In this document: positions 1 to 13,200 of the stretch, piece after piece | How positions within the stretch are numbered: the stretch's first letter is position 1 | How the letters are laid out: the number at the start of each line of letters is the position of its first letter | From: Hippophae tibetana | Lineage: Eukaryota; Streptophyta; Magnoliopsida; Rosales; Elaeagnaceae | NCBI GenBank assembly: GCA_037013495.1 | Contig: CM072811.1 | Location: 47,871,452-47,935,451, forward strand | Direction: 5' to 3' | DNA: 64,000 nucleotides | The notes under the pieces: generated by a model | What the model was told of the DNA's origin: nothing | What the model saw: the letters and a program-made list of their open reading frames with translations, nothing else | Databases searched by the model: none | Translations under genes and position numbers: made by a program

Positions 1-194
1 AATACTCCTAAGATTTTAGGTGTATTAATTCCTTCACCATTTGTTGCTATTAATTGCTTTTCTGCAATTTTTCTGAGTAGTTTTTTATCTAAGACTTCGC
101 TTGCTTCAAAGTCTCCTTTGAGTTCCCCTATTTCTAGGTTTTCTTGGTCTATCTCCTCTGTATCACTCTTTTGAATTTTCTCCTGAAGATTCAT
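1..194 (-). other. Open reading frame running off the left edge
   Basis: A minus-strand frame opens with ATG at 194-192 and stays open for 64 codons to the window edge. The peptide is rich in Glu, Lys and Asp, with no motif I recognise. It lies immediately upstream of, and opposite to, the hAT transposase remnant, so it may be part of another mobile element or a gene cut by the window edge. Its function is unknown. Confidence 0.3.
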
Positions 195-359
195 CCGAAG
201 AGATTTATATTGTCAAATTTTTAGTTATATTATATATAAATATTCAATACATATTTTAAAACACATGAAAGCAAACATGTCTAACATCACCCCACATCTA
301 TGTGCACATTTTTACAATTATTTTGCAAATGTCTAATATTGTTTTCTACAACTATACAG

Positions 360-2417
360 ATGGCTTTAGATAAAGATAATGATACACTTTATGTGATTGA
401 GGAAGTAAATAAAGATGAAAGTGTAACACAACCAACTCAAGAAGAAGATTCTGTAAGTACTTAAATTCCTGACCTCTCCATTGATTCTAAAGGAGAAGGT
501 AAAAAAGTTTCCTCTAGATCTAGTAGTGAAGCGTGGACTCATTTTACCATAGAAAGGGTATGGCAATATCGCAAAACTATATGAAAATATTGTAAGAAAC
601 AATATAAGTATGAGTCAAGCAAATCTGACACGTCAAATTTTCTTGCACACATTGCTATTGGATGTGATAAGTTTCCCGGTAAAGTTCTTAAGAAACAAAA
701 TACTTTAGCTTTCCATAAGGAAGGAAGTCTTGTACCTCACAATTTTAATGTTGAAAGATGTAAAGAAAAATTGGTAAGGATGATAATAGAAGATGAATTG
801 CCATTTATTATTGTAGAAGGTGAAGGATTTAAGGAATTTATTGAAGAGCTACAACATTTGTTTAAAATCCATTCTTGGTGGACTATTGCAAGAGATTGCT
901 TGAATTTGTACGTTATTGACAGAGTAAAATTGAAATAGTTATTGAATAGAACTAGTAAAAGAATATGTCTTACCACTAATACATGGACATCTTTTCAGAA
1001 TTTATGTTATATGTGTTTAACTGCTCATTTTGTTGATAATGGTTGGAATTTACAAAAGAGAATCTTGAACTTTTGTCAAGTTCCAAATTATAAAGGTGAT
1101 ACACTTGGTAGAGCGATTGAAACATGTTTGTTAGATTGGGGCATTGATAGGATATTATGTATTACAGTTGATAATGCAAGTTCTAATGATACCGCACTTA
1201 GTTATTTGAAAAAATGTGTTAATGACTGTGGTAATACAATTTTAGAATAAAAACACTTGCACATGCGATGTGGTGCACATATTCTGAATTTAATTGTTGA
1301 GTAGGGTTTGAAAGAGTATAACATATCAATAAATAGGATTCGTGTTATTGTAAGATACGTGAGAGGATTACCAATTAGATTGCAAAAATTTAAGAGTGCT
1401 ACTGAAATAGAAAAACTCTCTACTCAAAAACTTGTTTGTTTAGATGTTACGACAAAGTGGAATTCAACTTATTTGATGTTGGATTCTGCAACTTATTTTC
1501 AAAAAACATTTGAAAGGTTAGAGATCATTGATTTGGGGTATTATCAAGAGTTTTGTCGAGGTGAAATTAAACAAGCTCCAACTATAATAGATTGGGATAA
1601 TGCTAGACATTTTGTCTAATTTTTTAAATTTTTTATGAAGCAACATTACTATTCTATGGATCTTTGTATGTGACTTCTAATTTATTCTTGGATCGTATTT
1701 GTTTTATTCATGATCAACTTGATATGTGGAGTAAATGTGAGGATTACATTATAATGAAGATGGCTAGTGATATGAAGGTAAAGTTTGACAAATATTAGGG
1801 AGGAATATCTAAAATGAATATGATGTTATTTGTGGCTATTTTACTTGATCCTAGGCATAAAAAGTGTTCTTTACATCTAAGTTTGCTAGAATTGTGTAAT
1901 GGGGATGAGATTAAGGCATTAATGAGTTCAAAAATGGTGAAAAAAACTTCGAAAGATATGTACAAGGAGTATCGTAAAGCTTATTTTCCATCAAACATAG
2001 AAGAATCTTTTCAATTTTTAGAAATGGGTACTGAAGGTTTTGGTTTAGAAGTAGATGCATTCCAACTTTATGTTTCTCGTAAGAGAAAACATTTAAAATA
2101 AGTTCATACTATGGAAAACAAATCTGAGTTGGAAAAAATACTTACAAGAAGCATTGATTGACAAATCTGAGTTGGAAAAATACTTACAAGAAACATTGGT
2201 TGATATGGATGATGAGAAATTTGAGCTTTTAATTTAGTGGAATGTTCATTCCTCAAGATTTAAGATTTTGTCTTTGATAGCTCGAGATGTATTGGTCATA
2301 CCAGTATCTATTATAGCATCTGAATCTGCATTCTCTACTAATGGTCATACAATTAGTCCATACAAGAGTTCCTTATCTTTTAAGACTGTACAATCTTTTA
2401 TTTACACTCAAAATTAG
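360..2417 (+). pseudogene. Broken hAT-family transposase gene (BED finger to hAT dimerisation domain)
   Basis: Translating the plus strand and allowing for breaks gives a hAT transposase of the plant RICESLEEPER/DAYSLEEPER type. It begins at ATG 360. A BED-type zinc finger follows at about 530-670 (SEAWTHFTIERVWQY ... KYC ... HIAIGC), in which the expected first zinc-binding Cys codon has become TGA at 582-584. The middle contains TTNTWTS, DNASSND and CGAHILNL blocks typical of the hAT catalytic region (about 940-1620). The C-terminal dimerisation domain is at about 2230-2417, with ARDVLVIPVS and ASESAFST motifs. Many stop codons and frameshifts separate these blocks, so no functional protein can be made. 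The family call is firm from motif order; the exact subfamily is not. Confidence 0.88.
2118..2202 (+). repeat. 42/43-bp tandem duplication inside the hAT remnant
   Basis: Two adjacent copies begin ACAAATCTGAGTTGGAAAAA, at 2118-2160 and 2161-2202. They differ by one base in the A-run, so the second copy shifts frame. This is one of the lesions in the transposase pseudogene. Confidence 0.85.
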
Positions 2418-2879
2418 ATTTGTTCATCTCCAATCATTAATATCCAATAGTTATTTGATGAAATTGAGGCTCTAGAATCAGGTATATTGCATAAAACTTT
2501 CAAATATATATTTTGAATATATATAGAGTTATTTCTTATCAAATATATATTATTATGTTTATTAGCTCATTATTTATGTATATTTTTAACTTTTAATTTT
2601 TCATCATGCAGATGTTCTTATGGTATTGGTGACCTAAAACTTGAATAATTATCAAAAAAAGTTCTTATTATTATTAATGTTTGGAGAGTGAAGTTCATTT
2701 ATGTAATTGATATTTAATTTTTTGGAGTTAAATTATGTAATTGATGTTGAATTTTTTCTTTTTTATTATTTTTGTTGAATTATTTTTAATCATGTTGTCA
2801 CCTATTTTTTTAATTTGTATGAAAATATTTTTATTTTAGATTTTTTTTATGTAATTTTTCATTTTATATGTTGAAATTA

Positions 2880-3208
2880 TATTAGATTTGGATTTGTTTG
2901 GATTAACATTTATAGCGGTTTGGATTGAATTTATATATCATAATTTGTTTATTTATGTAAAAAAATTTACGTATATTTAAATTAAAATTTTGATCCTATC
3001 CAATCAGATTGACATTTAAAGAAGATTCGGATTGAATAATTTTCGAATCGGATTAGATTCAAATTTGTTTGGATTAACATATATAGCGGATCAGATTCAA
3101 ATTGACATTTTAAAGCGGATTCAGATTGAATAATTCATAATTTGTTTCGAATCAGATTGGATTCAAATTAACCTAAAATTTACGGTTTAAAACTGATACT
3201 CACTCCTA
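2880..3208 (+). repeat. hAT subterminal repeats and probable right terminus
   Basis: Variants of ATTTGTTTGGATTAACAT and GGATTxxATTxAAATT recur at about 2888-2930, 3058-3100 and 3140-3170, as expected for hAT subterminal transposase-binding repeats. The stretch ends in CTGATACTCACTCCTA (3193-3208). Its reverse complement, TAGGAGTGAGTATCAG, resembles common hAT terminal inverted repeats. No matching left terminus was found between 1 and 360, so the left end is decayed or outside the window. Confidence 0.55.
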
Positions 3209-4506
3209 ATTACTATATAACTCGCGGATCAATTTTGTTATTTTGTGTGCTGTAACCAATTTATTGGAGTCATCTTCTTAACTTACCACACTGATAATAT
3301 CAAACAAACACTAACAGGACGGATGTACATGAAGCGTGTCCCTCTACACTTAACTAAAAAATGTAACTAAAAATTTAATTTTCATAAAATTGATATCATA
3401 TTTAACATATAGTAGACCTCTTTTAACTTAACATTTAAACTCATATTCTAAATATAAAATGTTTTAAACTCAAATATTGTGCAAACTGTTTGATTTTTTT
3501 AAAATAAAAGTTTGATAAACTTTTAATTAAAAAAACCCACAATTTGATATTTCTTTGTACAATAAAATTTAATGATAAATTTTTAGCTCTAACGTTTAGT
3601 TTTATTTTTATTTGGTGATTTTTCATCCAAACTTCATATTATTGGTAGTTTATTAATATTCCCTTTGAATGAGTAGTAGATCTGAGCACAATCAACACAT
3701 GTATATGGTTCAAAATAGGAAAAAATAATATGACTCACTTTTATTGAATTAAAGTAACAAATTAATATAAATTAAACTAAATTCATTAATTTTCATAAAT
3801 TATAAATCTAATATACCTGACTTGAAAATTTAATTACTAAACTATTAGTTTTTAAAAATAATAAAACTATTGATAGCCTTCACACACTATATATGTATCA
3901 TTTGGTTTGATTTGGAGTCCAACCAATAACATATTTATGATTAATTGTTACATATTACGATAACAAATTCAAAAATTCAATCATGTTTAAGTGATTGACT
4001 TGTGGTTTAATTACTATAACTTTTCAACCCATGACTCAAATTTATCATCTTTATAGTCTCAAGTTTGAATCTTACCTGTGTATTATTTTATTTATTTAAT
4101 AAAAAAAAGAAGACTTTAGTGTCCTTCAAACAAAAAATTGATTGAGTTGAGCTAAAAAATATTGTTCAAGTAATTGTTTTTGTCGATTTGATGCCCTAAT
4201 CTAGCGAGAACGTTATTAACGAGGAAGAACTTTATGAGAAGGAAGATATCCATGGAGGCTAACGAACAAAACTGAGCCTTTCATAAATCTAATGTTTTCA
4301 AATACAAAATTCTTTTTAAAAAGTAATTTTAAATACTTATCCAAACAGAAACAAAAACTTCCAAGACATAAATGTAGAAACACCACATCAGCTACTCTGC
4401 CAATGTTATCAACCCTTTGCTAAAAATACAAACTCTCTTTATCTCTCTCTCTCTACAAAATAAGAGAAGTGATAAATGACCACCACAGAATCTCACATGG
4501 ATTTGA
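3209..4506. other. AT-rich intergenic DNA between the hAT remnant and HST
   Basis: No convincing coding region, RNA gene or element border was seen. The right end, from about 4200, presumably contains the 3' UTR and polyadenylation region of the minus-strand HST gene. Confidence 0.6.
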
Positions 4507-7500
4507 CTAGATAAAAGGAAATATTATGTACTCAGCATAGAAGAGGTTCCATATAAATCGATAAAACCCTGCAATTGCTTCCTGCAAAATGTCCCCAAAT
4601 TTTATGAACAATTAAAAGCAAAATTATTCACCAGTTTGTAAATTTGAGGAACACTGAATGATATGTAAATTTATACTAATTTTTACACCCACATCTCTTA
4701 TATTATGCCACGTGTTAGTATTAACTAGAAAATAAATTACTTTTTAATTTTCAAAATAATTCACACACATTGCTGTATGAGGATTGTGGATGCAAAAGTG
4801 AGTATTATTAGCATTTCTCTATAATATTGATAACATTAATATTGATAGCCATACATACCTTGGTGTAGTTTGCTCGTTCCAACACCCAAGTCTGGAAATA
4901 CATGAAATTTAATATCGATAACATTAATTGAAACAATCATATAAACATCACATTGATATACAATTAGCATCAAGACTACTTAATAGAAATTATTCTTTAC
5001 AGCAAAGTATATAAAGTCAACATATACTATTATTAGTAGGAGTATAAACCGATACAAGCCCACTTCTCAACTCAGAAAAAAAGTGAGCAATGCATTAAAT
5101 GAAGAGTTAAAATCACTTAGGCACAGGCCTTTGTTAATTGCGCTTCGAGTTGAGTAAGAATTATCCATAAAAGAAAATTATTTGGACAATAAAAGGTCTC
5201 TCAATTATTAGGAAAAATGCAAATGAATTAAAAGTTCATGCTTCAAGTAATGTCAGATTAATACACTCCTCTCCCAATGTAATGATAACCAATGAGAGCT
5301 ATAAATCCCCAAGGAAACAAACCTGGAAAATTAAGCTCAATGCCAAGATCGAATGAGTCGGTATCATTATATTACGCTTGAAGGCCTGTACATAACGGAA
5401 CTTTTGTGATTTAGATCCTTAAGAGCTTCATGGAAGAAAATATACTGCACCCAGGATTCAATATCAATGGATTCTCTCTCTTAAAATGCTATGAGAAATA
5501 CACATATCATCTACACATAAAAAATGTAATATTGAAGGATGAGGGATTAAACCTGAGGCAAATAGATTGCTGCAACTATGGCAGTGACATAATTTAGAAG
5601 CAGAAGACCCGTACCAAGGAACGCAATGTTCCTTACACCAAGTTTCGTCGCAAAGGTTGAGATATTAAACCTATAAAAATTGTCATTTTATACAGATTTT
5701 TAGGACAACACAGATGTCAGGCTTCAAACTAGTAAATCTTTTATTAAGTAAAAGAGAACAAAAGAGAAAACATGAGATTTGTATGGATTAAAATTGTTAC
5801 CAGTATCTCTAAAATTTTTATATAGACTAGAAACTTACTTGCGGTCGCCCTCTACATCCGGAAGATCCTTTGTTATAGCAATCACCAGTGCAAAAAGTGA
5901 TACAAAGGCAGTAATGAAAGCAACAGGTGAACTGCAGGTAAAATACATATTTTTTATTAGGTTAAAATGCAATAGTTTACAAAAAAAAAAAATGCATACG
6001 CGTAGTTTAAATGTCAAAATGTATGATTCAAGAGTACAAAAAGTGGATCAAACAGAATGCACCCTTCTACACAAAGTTGCAATCATCTCCTTACCAAGCG
6101 ATGGAGCTTAATGAGGAAATGAAAACTGAGGCCACAGTACCATGTCAATCAGTATCAGATGGATGGTTGAATCCAAATAGAACAGAAACTTTTGCAAGCC
6201 AAAGAGTGCATATCAATTGAATTCAGTTTTTTTTTTAATTCCTTTAGCATTCTGTTCAATCAAAGTTCTAGACCGACAGTTAAAACGCACATGCCATATT
6301 CTATTTGGTGGTTAATTCATCTGCTTTCTTAGGATGGAGACCTAGACTGACAGTTAATGTAGGTTTCTTCTAACAGAACTACACCATAAAGATATATCTA
6401 AAACAGAAAACCACCTCCACTCAAATGTAAGTCCAAGGGCAGCTCTGGTGGCATAGTACACACCAAAGTTGAGAAGGAACCCTCGCACCTGCAGAAGTCA
6501 TCTTTCTTTAAACTTTTTCTAGGCATTAATTGGAAAATGTGCCATGATAATTAACTGAAGTAACATTTCATATCATGAAATTATTCAAAAAGAAAAGAAG
6601 AGAAAAAAGAACATAGACACTATACCAATGAAATAGTTTGCCACTTCCAATCTATTCGATGAGAAACCATAACATCTGCTTGATTCTCAACTGTAAATTT
6701 TTAGATGGCTAGTGTAGACAGAGAATCATGTGTTTTAAATCTTACATCAATATAGTATAGCTATTTAATCATGAACAGTCGTTCCATTTCAGATTTCCAA
6801 TGGGCAAAGAATGTGAGGAAAAGCTACCACAAAATTTGCAAGAATTAGAGAGCAGGAAGAAAGTAAGGATACCGTGGCAATTATAAGAAATGCTGCAACA
6901 GGAAATCTCTTCATCCTAAATGGAGGAACAGAATATATGGTCCCAAGGAAAAAGCCCAGACAGTAGAGAGAAGTAATGAATGGCCCAAAGTTTAATCCAA
7001 CAATTAAAAGGCCAGCCGCTGCAAAAAATATCACCAAGATCCATGCTGATTTCACTGAAAGATCACCAGCTGCTATAGGTAAATAAGGTTTGTTGACCCT
7101 GCAAATAAAATTGAAAGAATCTTACATTAATTCTTACAAAGAACTGAGTGAACAACATGAGAAACCAGAATCAAACACTAAGAACCCAAAGCAATTTCTC
7201 TCTCATGCACATACATGTGTGTGTGTGTATCAGAAATGCCATAAAACCTGGTGTTTGGTTTCTTTCAGGACTCATAAATTATACTACAAGCAATATTTGG
7301 TAATCATTATCTACAGAAAATTTAAAAAAAAATTAACAAAAGGCCAAACTTGAAATCTTTTTTTTAGAGTCTAGAGTAGATACTAATGTAGCATGAATTG
7401 TAGGCATAGCATCAGTCACAATAGGACCATCCAACCACACTTTTCACCGTGTCTTCAAGAATTACAATTACTTTCTATGACACTAACTCAAATAAAACAT

Positions 7501-9018
7501 GTAGATAGTTGATGCTCATAAATACTGCACTAAAAGGGCCAATCACAAAATTTCATTCTTGGTTTACTGAAACAGCAAAAATCATCTTTTGAAAATACCA
7601 TTGACATCTTGGTGACATTTTCAGGAATCTAGAAATTTGGGGAGATTTGCCTTTTTTTTTTAAGTTGGGGGAGAGAGAAGAGAGAAGAGAGAAGAAATAA
7701 TTGGGGTGGGGGGGGGGGGGTTGCAGTTTTGGAAAATAATAGGGTTATTAATTTTTCGCACTAAAAGGGACACCATCAAGCTCTACTCTGATATCTTGAT
7801 TTATTGCTTCAGTTGCAAAAATTCTTTAAAACAAGGTATGCACAAGTAACAAAAAAATGCTTACTTGTCAATTCCAATATCATATATCTGATTGATGCCA
7901 ACAATATAACCATTCCCACATATTAGAGCAAGGAGACCAGACAATGCCTTAAACATCAGAGACCACTTTATCAGATCTGAGTTCTCAATCAATGCTCTAG
8001 CCACCAAAGCACTGCAGAAGAAACAAAGTATACAAATGATTCTGATTATTATTACCTGTACAGATTTGTATGAAAGATCTGACCTCAAGTAGTATCGAGT
8101 TTTTCGGTAACAATTACTTACGTTGACCCTAAAGCTGTACCTCGTATTGTATGGGGCCTCAAGAACCTCCAACAAGCATCTTTGAAATCTGAAACTTTGT
8201 TCAGGATTGGATCAGATCCAGCAGCTCCAATTCGAGTGCATGCCTGACAGACATTTACTTCGATGCCATAAAGAGACCCCGAAAGTCAAAGATGTTCACA
8301 AGCAAACCAAGTTTTGAAGCATGTCTAGGAAGAAAATTGATGCTAGCAAAGACTCATAAAGGGAGTGCACACGTAAGCATCCATTAGATATTTAAATATT
8401 CTCCCTTTTTCATTAATTAGCTAAACACTCAACATCACCCTCTCAAGTCTCGATGTAAGGATGGCAGGATTGAATCCCACCAATGTCCTCCCCTTTCAAA
8501 TAATATTATTCAAAAAATTTGCAAAAGAAGTTCAATTTCGCCAAAACAATAACCAATTAAGAGCCTTTTAAACATATATACCATAGCCATTTGGATCGTA
8601 AATTTCACGACTAAGCAACTTGGAACACCCAGTTGAAAGAGAGACATAGATGCTTAAATCTATCAACAAAAAGGCTGCATTCATAGTCTAATTATATAAA
8701 AATTAAAAGAAGCTAAAAACTCAATTGAAACTACTGAACAAGGATATTCATAATTTCATCGCACCAATTCAGCAAATAAAGAATGAAACATACCCAGATA
8801 GAATTCTGACTCCTCTTTCTCTCTAACAAATTTATATTACACTTGCAGTGACCGTGAAGCTCAATTGGAGTTACGCCATTGATAAAGCTTTTGAATAGAA
8901 AGTGAGAGCATTTGATTGTGGGCTTAATTGGAAGGCTTGACTGGTCAAAGAAGACCTTGCAATGAGGTCTCATAACTGAAGCTTTAAGCGGAAAGGAAGA
9001 AGAAATTGACACGTCCAT
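4507..9018 (-). CDS. HST: Homogentisate solanesyltransferase, chloroplastic (10 exons, 391 aa)
   Basis: HST joins homogentisate and solanesyl diphosphate with loss of CO2, making 2-methyl-6-solanesyl-benzoquinol, the committed step to plastoquinone-9 at the plastid envelope. Exons I join in phase: 9018-8794, 8243-8122, 8011-7865, 7098-6873, 6488-6415, 5931-5839, 5670-5553, 5385-5323, 4891-4859 and 4581-4507 (TAG 4509-4507). Exon 1 (residues 1-75) reads as a Ser-rich, basic transit peptide. The first Asp-rich prenyltransferase motif, NQIYDIGID, is at residues 156-164 and continues into [14 protein letters not shown]. The second, [12 protein letters not shown], starts at 286. Hydrophobic stretches fit a UbiA-type membrane enzyme. 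The length is close to the usual ~386 aa, and the [12 protein letters not shown] segment separates HST from tocopherol phytyltransferase (VTE2). All splice sites are GT..AG and no lesion is seen, so the gene appears functional. Confidence 0.96.
7665..7723. repeat. GAGA tract and poly-G run in HST intron 3
   Basis: A GAGAGAAG-type purine tract is followed by TTGGGGTGG and a long run of G. It lies in the intron between exons 3 and 4. The G-run (a C-run in the transcript) is a likely slippage-prone microsatellite. Confidence 0.85.
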
Positions 9019-9519
9019 GACGAAGAAGAGAAAGAGAGGGAAAGGGAAGGCTATATTTTGAATATCAATTCAAATTCCACATCACTCCTAGTCTACAAAA
9101 AAAGAAGTACTACTAAAATTCATACGAACTGTTAATCGAATTACAAAACTTGAATGAATTTTTGCAGTAAAAGGAGCATAACTAGCCGAAACCTGAGAAA
9201 AGGAGTCGCCTTTTACCGAAAAAGCCTAGTTTTCAAGAAAAAAAACGTTTGTGGGAGAGAGCGAGAAAAGTGAGATACAGACGAGAAACAAAAGCTGTGG
9301 AAGAAACAGACCACAAAGTTTTTCTAAGAGACAACGAGATTCATTGAGGCCACAATCTACGACTGTCTTATCGTAGGCACCGCAAGTTATAACTTGGTGC
9401 GTTGGCACTTGGCAGTGGTTTCGAACCATGCTATTTAGTCCCAATATTATTTATTTTCCTTTTCAAATAAATTTATTTCATTTTAATATCATTAAATGCT
9501 AATTGTTACTCATTTTCTT
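9019..9519 (-). promoter_or_regulatory. HST upstream region, bounded by copia element 1
   Basis: About 500 bases separate the HST start codon from the copia insertion site. The first 50 bases upstream of the ATG are rich in CT on the coding strand, as in many plant 5' UTRs. No clear TATA box was identified. The short open frames here have no recognisable domain. Confidence 0.45.
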
Positions 9520-9524
9520 TAAAC

Positions 9525-10237
9525 CGTCAGCAGAATCACAATTTTAATACGAACTTAATCAAGTTCTAAACAACGAAATAAAATCTATTCTACTTTTTTG
9601 TGTGAATATTTTAAAAAACAAATAAATAAGATTTAAAATAAAACATGCACAAAATAAACACAAATAATTTATGTGGAAAAATCTTCCCGATGTAGGAAGG
9701 AAACAATCACGACACTTCTCTCCAAAACTTCTACTATTAAGAAACAATTGTACAATAGTTCTCTTTAGGTAAAACTAGAGATAAACAATCAATATCATCA
9801 TCAAGAATACACTTCTTAAAAACTAACAATTATTTCAAAAAAAATGTAGAGATCTAACCCAATTCGTAATCATTGTTAACTGCTCAGAATTTCCCAAACC
9901 GGTGAGAAAAATCCAAATCCCACCGTACAGATTAAAGAGTCTTGAGTCGTGAAATTGTCTACAAAATTGCAGCTTAATCGAACCACAAAAATCTTCCATC
10001 GGAGCACTTGATGAAAGCTTGCTGGAGAAGGAGAAACTGGAAAACTGCTCAGTTTTTTTGCTACAGCTGCTGCTTTTCTACACTCGTTTTTCTCTCTATA
10101 GATTTCACTCTCAACAAACCCTAAATGGGTTTATTAATGAAGCAATGTAATGACATAATTGCCCCTTTCTTACTCCATGGGCTTTTAAGCCATATGAGTT
10201 TCACTTGGGCTCCTCCAAATAAGATAAAAACCCAACA
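9525..10237 (-). repeat. 3' LTR of copia element 1
   Basis: On the minus strand it starts TGTTGGG (plus-strand CCCAACA at 10231-10237). The other end should be CCTAACA but reads CTGACG after mutation. It matches the 14265-14981 copy along its length. Confidence 0.94.
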
Positions 10238-10250
10238 AATCTCCCCATTT
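10238..10250 (-). other. Polypurine tract of copia element 1
   Basis: On the minus strand AAATGGGGAGATT lies directly before the 3' LTR. This is the expected plus-strand priming site for reverse transcription. Confidence 0.85.
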
Positions 10251-10255
10251 TCTAA

Positions 10256-13200
10256 TTAGATGTAGGGATCCGCCATCTCGGCAATTGAAAAACAAACTTC
10301 AAGTTTTTCTCTTGACACTACTTTTGTCAACATGTCATATCCATTCTCATCAGTATGGATTTTCTCAAGTTCAAGCAACTTATTGTTAAGAGTATCACTT
10401 ATCCAATGATACCTCACATTAATATGCTTTAATCTTGAGTGAAACGTCGAGTTCTTCACTAGGTGAATAGAACTTTGATTATCGCAGAACAACACATATT
10501 TCTACTGCTTGAAACCAAGTTCTCTCAAGAACTGTTTCATCCAGAACAATTCCTTACAAGCTTTCGTTGCTGCAATAAACTCCGCCTCTACTGTAGAAAG
10601 TGCAACACACTTTTGCAATCTTGATTGCCAAAAAAATGTTCCACCAGAAAAAGTAATTAGATAACTTGAAGTAGACTTAAGAGAATCTTCATCTCTTGCC
10701 AAATCTGAATAAGTGTATCCAACTAACACTGGTTTTCCACTTCCAAAGCTAAGTGTTAACTTGGAAGTACCTCGAAGATATCTCATAATCCACTTTACTG
10801 CATCCCAATGCTCTCTTCCTAGATTAGAAAGAAAACGACTAACAACTCCAATTGTATGAGTTATGTCTTGCCTCGTACACATCATTGCATACATTAAGCT
10901 TCCTACTACTGAGGCATATGGAACCTTTTTCATATCTTTCTTCTCTTTATCTATTGAAGAGCCTTGACCGGATCTCAACTTAAAGTGATTAGATAAAAGA
11001 GAAAAAACCAATTTAGCTTTATCCATATGAAACCTTTCAAGTACCTTGTTGATGTTCCATTCCTGTGACATGTATAACTTCTTTCTTTTCTTTTCTCGAC
11101 AAATTTGAATACTAAGAATTTGTTTTACTGACCCCAAGTCCTTCATGGCAAAGGACTTACTCAATTGCTTCTTCAAATTATCAATCTTTGAAGAATTTCT
11201 ACCAACAATCAACATGTCATCAACATAGAGCAATAAAATGATAAAGTCATCATCAGAGAATTTCTGCACAAAAACACAATGATCAGAAGTAGTCTTCTTG
11301 TAACCATGCTCCTCCATAACTGACTCAAACTTCTTATACCATTGTCTAGGTGCTTACTTTAACCCGTAGAGTCTATTCTTTAACCGACATACGTAATCCT
11401 TTTTCCTTTAACCTCAAAACCCTCTAGTTGCTCCATATAAATCTTTTCCTCCAACTCACCATGAAGAAAGGTAGTTTTCACATCCATTTGCTCAATTTCT
11501 AAATCCAAGCTTGCTGCTAGACCTAGAACAACACGTATAGAAGACATCTTCACAACATGAGAGAAAATATCATCAAAATCAATACATTTTCTTTGATTGA
11601 ATCCCTTGATGACCAGTCTAGCTTTGTATCTTGGTTGTGAATTGTGTTCTTCTTGCTTCACTCTGTAGATCCCCTTGTTCTTCAAAGCTCTCTTACCCTT
11701 ATGCAATTTTACCAGCTCAAATGTGTGATTGTCAAAGAGTGATTGCATCTCATCTTCCATAGCACCAACCCAGTGTCCTATGTTTCCATCTTCCATCGCT
11801 TCTGCATAACATTGAGGCACTCCCTCATCTGTCAATAACACATACTTATCTATATCATACCGTGTGGAAGGACGTCGGTCTCTAGTAGACCTCCTGGGTG
11901 GAATTTCTGGTTCTGGCAACTGATCAATAGTCTGGTGATCTGTTTCAGCTTGCATATTTGCATCATTTGAACCCTATTGTTCATCTTGAACATTTTGTTC
12001 CATCTATATTGATAAAGGAACCGGATCTAGGTCAATCAAATAATCGCTATATTGTTGGACTCTTTTTTCTATCTTCTCAACATCTTGTATAGTTTGATCT
12101 TTTATAAACACAACATCATGACTCTTTACTAGTTTTTTCTCAACTGGATCATAAAATCTGTAGCCAAATTCATCCAGACCATAACCAACAAAGATATATT
12201 GTCGTGTCTTCACGTCGAGCTTAGATCTCTCATATTTTGGTAAATGCACAAATGCCTTGCAACCAAAAACACGGAGATGATCATAAGAAACATCTTTGCC
12301 AGTCCAAACTCTGTTTGGTACATCAAACTGAAGAGGAACACATGGTGTGAGATTAAGAACATGTACAACTGTATTCAAAGCCTCACCCCAAAAAGATCTT
12401 GGAAACTGAGCCTGCGAAAGAAAACATCTTACTCTTTCAACCAATGTCATGTTCATTCTTTCAGCCAACCCATTTAACTGAGGAGTCTTGGGAGATGTCT
12501 TTTGATGTCAAATTCTCTGATGCATGCAGTACTCATCAAAAGTACCTGAATACTCTCCCCCATTATCTATTCTTATGCACCACAATTTTTTCACAGTCTG
12601 TCTCTCTATTAAGGCTTGAAACTGTTTAAACACATCTAATACTTGATCTTTGCTCTTCAAAGTGTACACCTATAACTTTCTTGAACAATCATCTATGAAG
12701 GTTACAAAATAATTGGCACTACCCAAAGTTTTTGTCTTCATAGGACCATATGCATCTGAATTTACCAAATCAAGTATGTATTATTTTCTTGAATGAGGGG
12801 AACTCTTGAAAGAAACTCTATTTTGCTTCCCTGCCAAACAATGAGTACATCTTCTTAAACAAACATCATTCATTCCAGAAAGAAGATTCTTTTTTAGTCA
12901 ATACTGCCAACCCTTTCTCACTCATGTGAACAAGTCTCTTATGCCACAATTCTTATGTGAGCTCATCTGTCACAACATTTAATAATGCCTTTAAAGAGTC
13001 TCGCCTATAGTATATACAAACTGGAATGCTTGTTCCCACGAGCAACAACCATAACACATTTAGTAAGTTTCCATTGACCATTACTAAAGGTATTGCAATA
13101 TCCTTCATCATCAAGTTTACCTCCAGAGATCAAGTTCAAATGAATTTCAAGAATATGTTTTACCCCTCTAAGAAGTAACCTCGTGCCATTATTCATCTCC

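Noticed and set aside
9226..9444. A 72-codon frame upstream of HST
   Set aside because: No domain, no splice link to HST exon 1, and no sign of selection.
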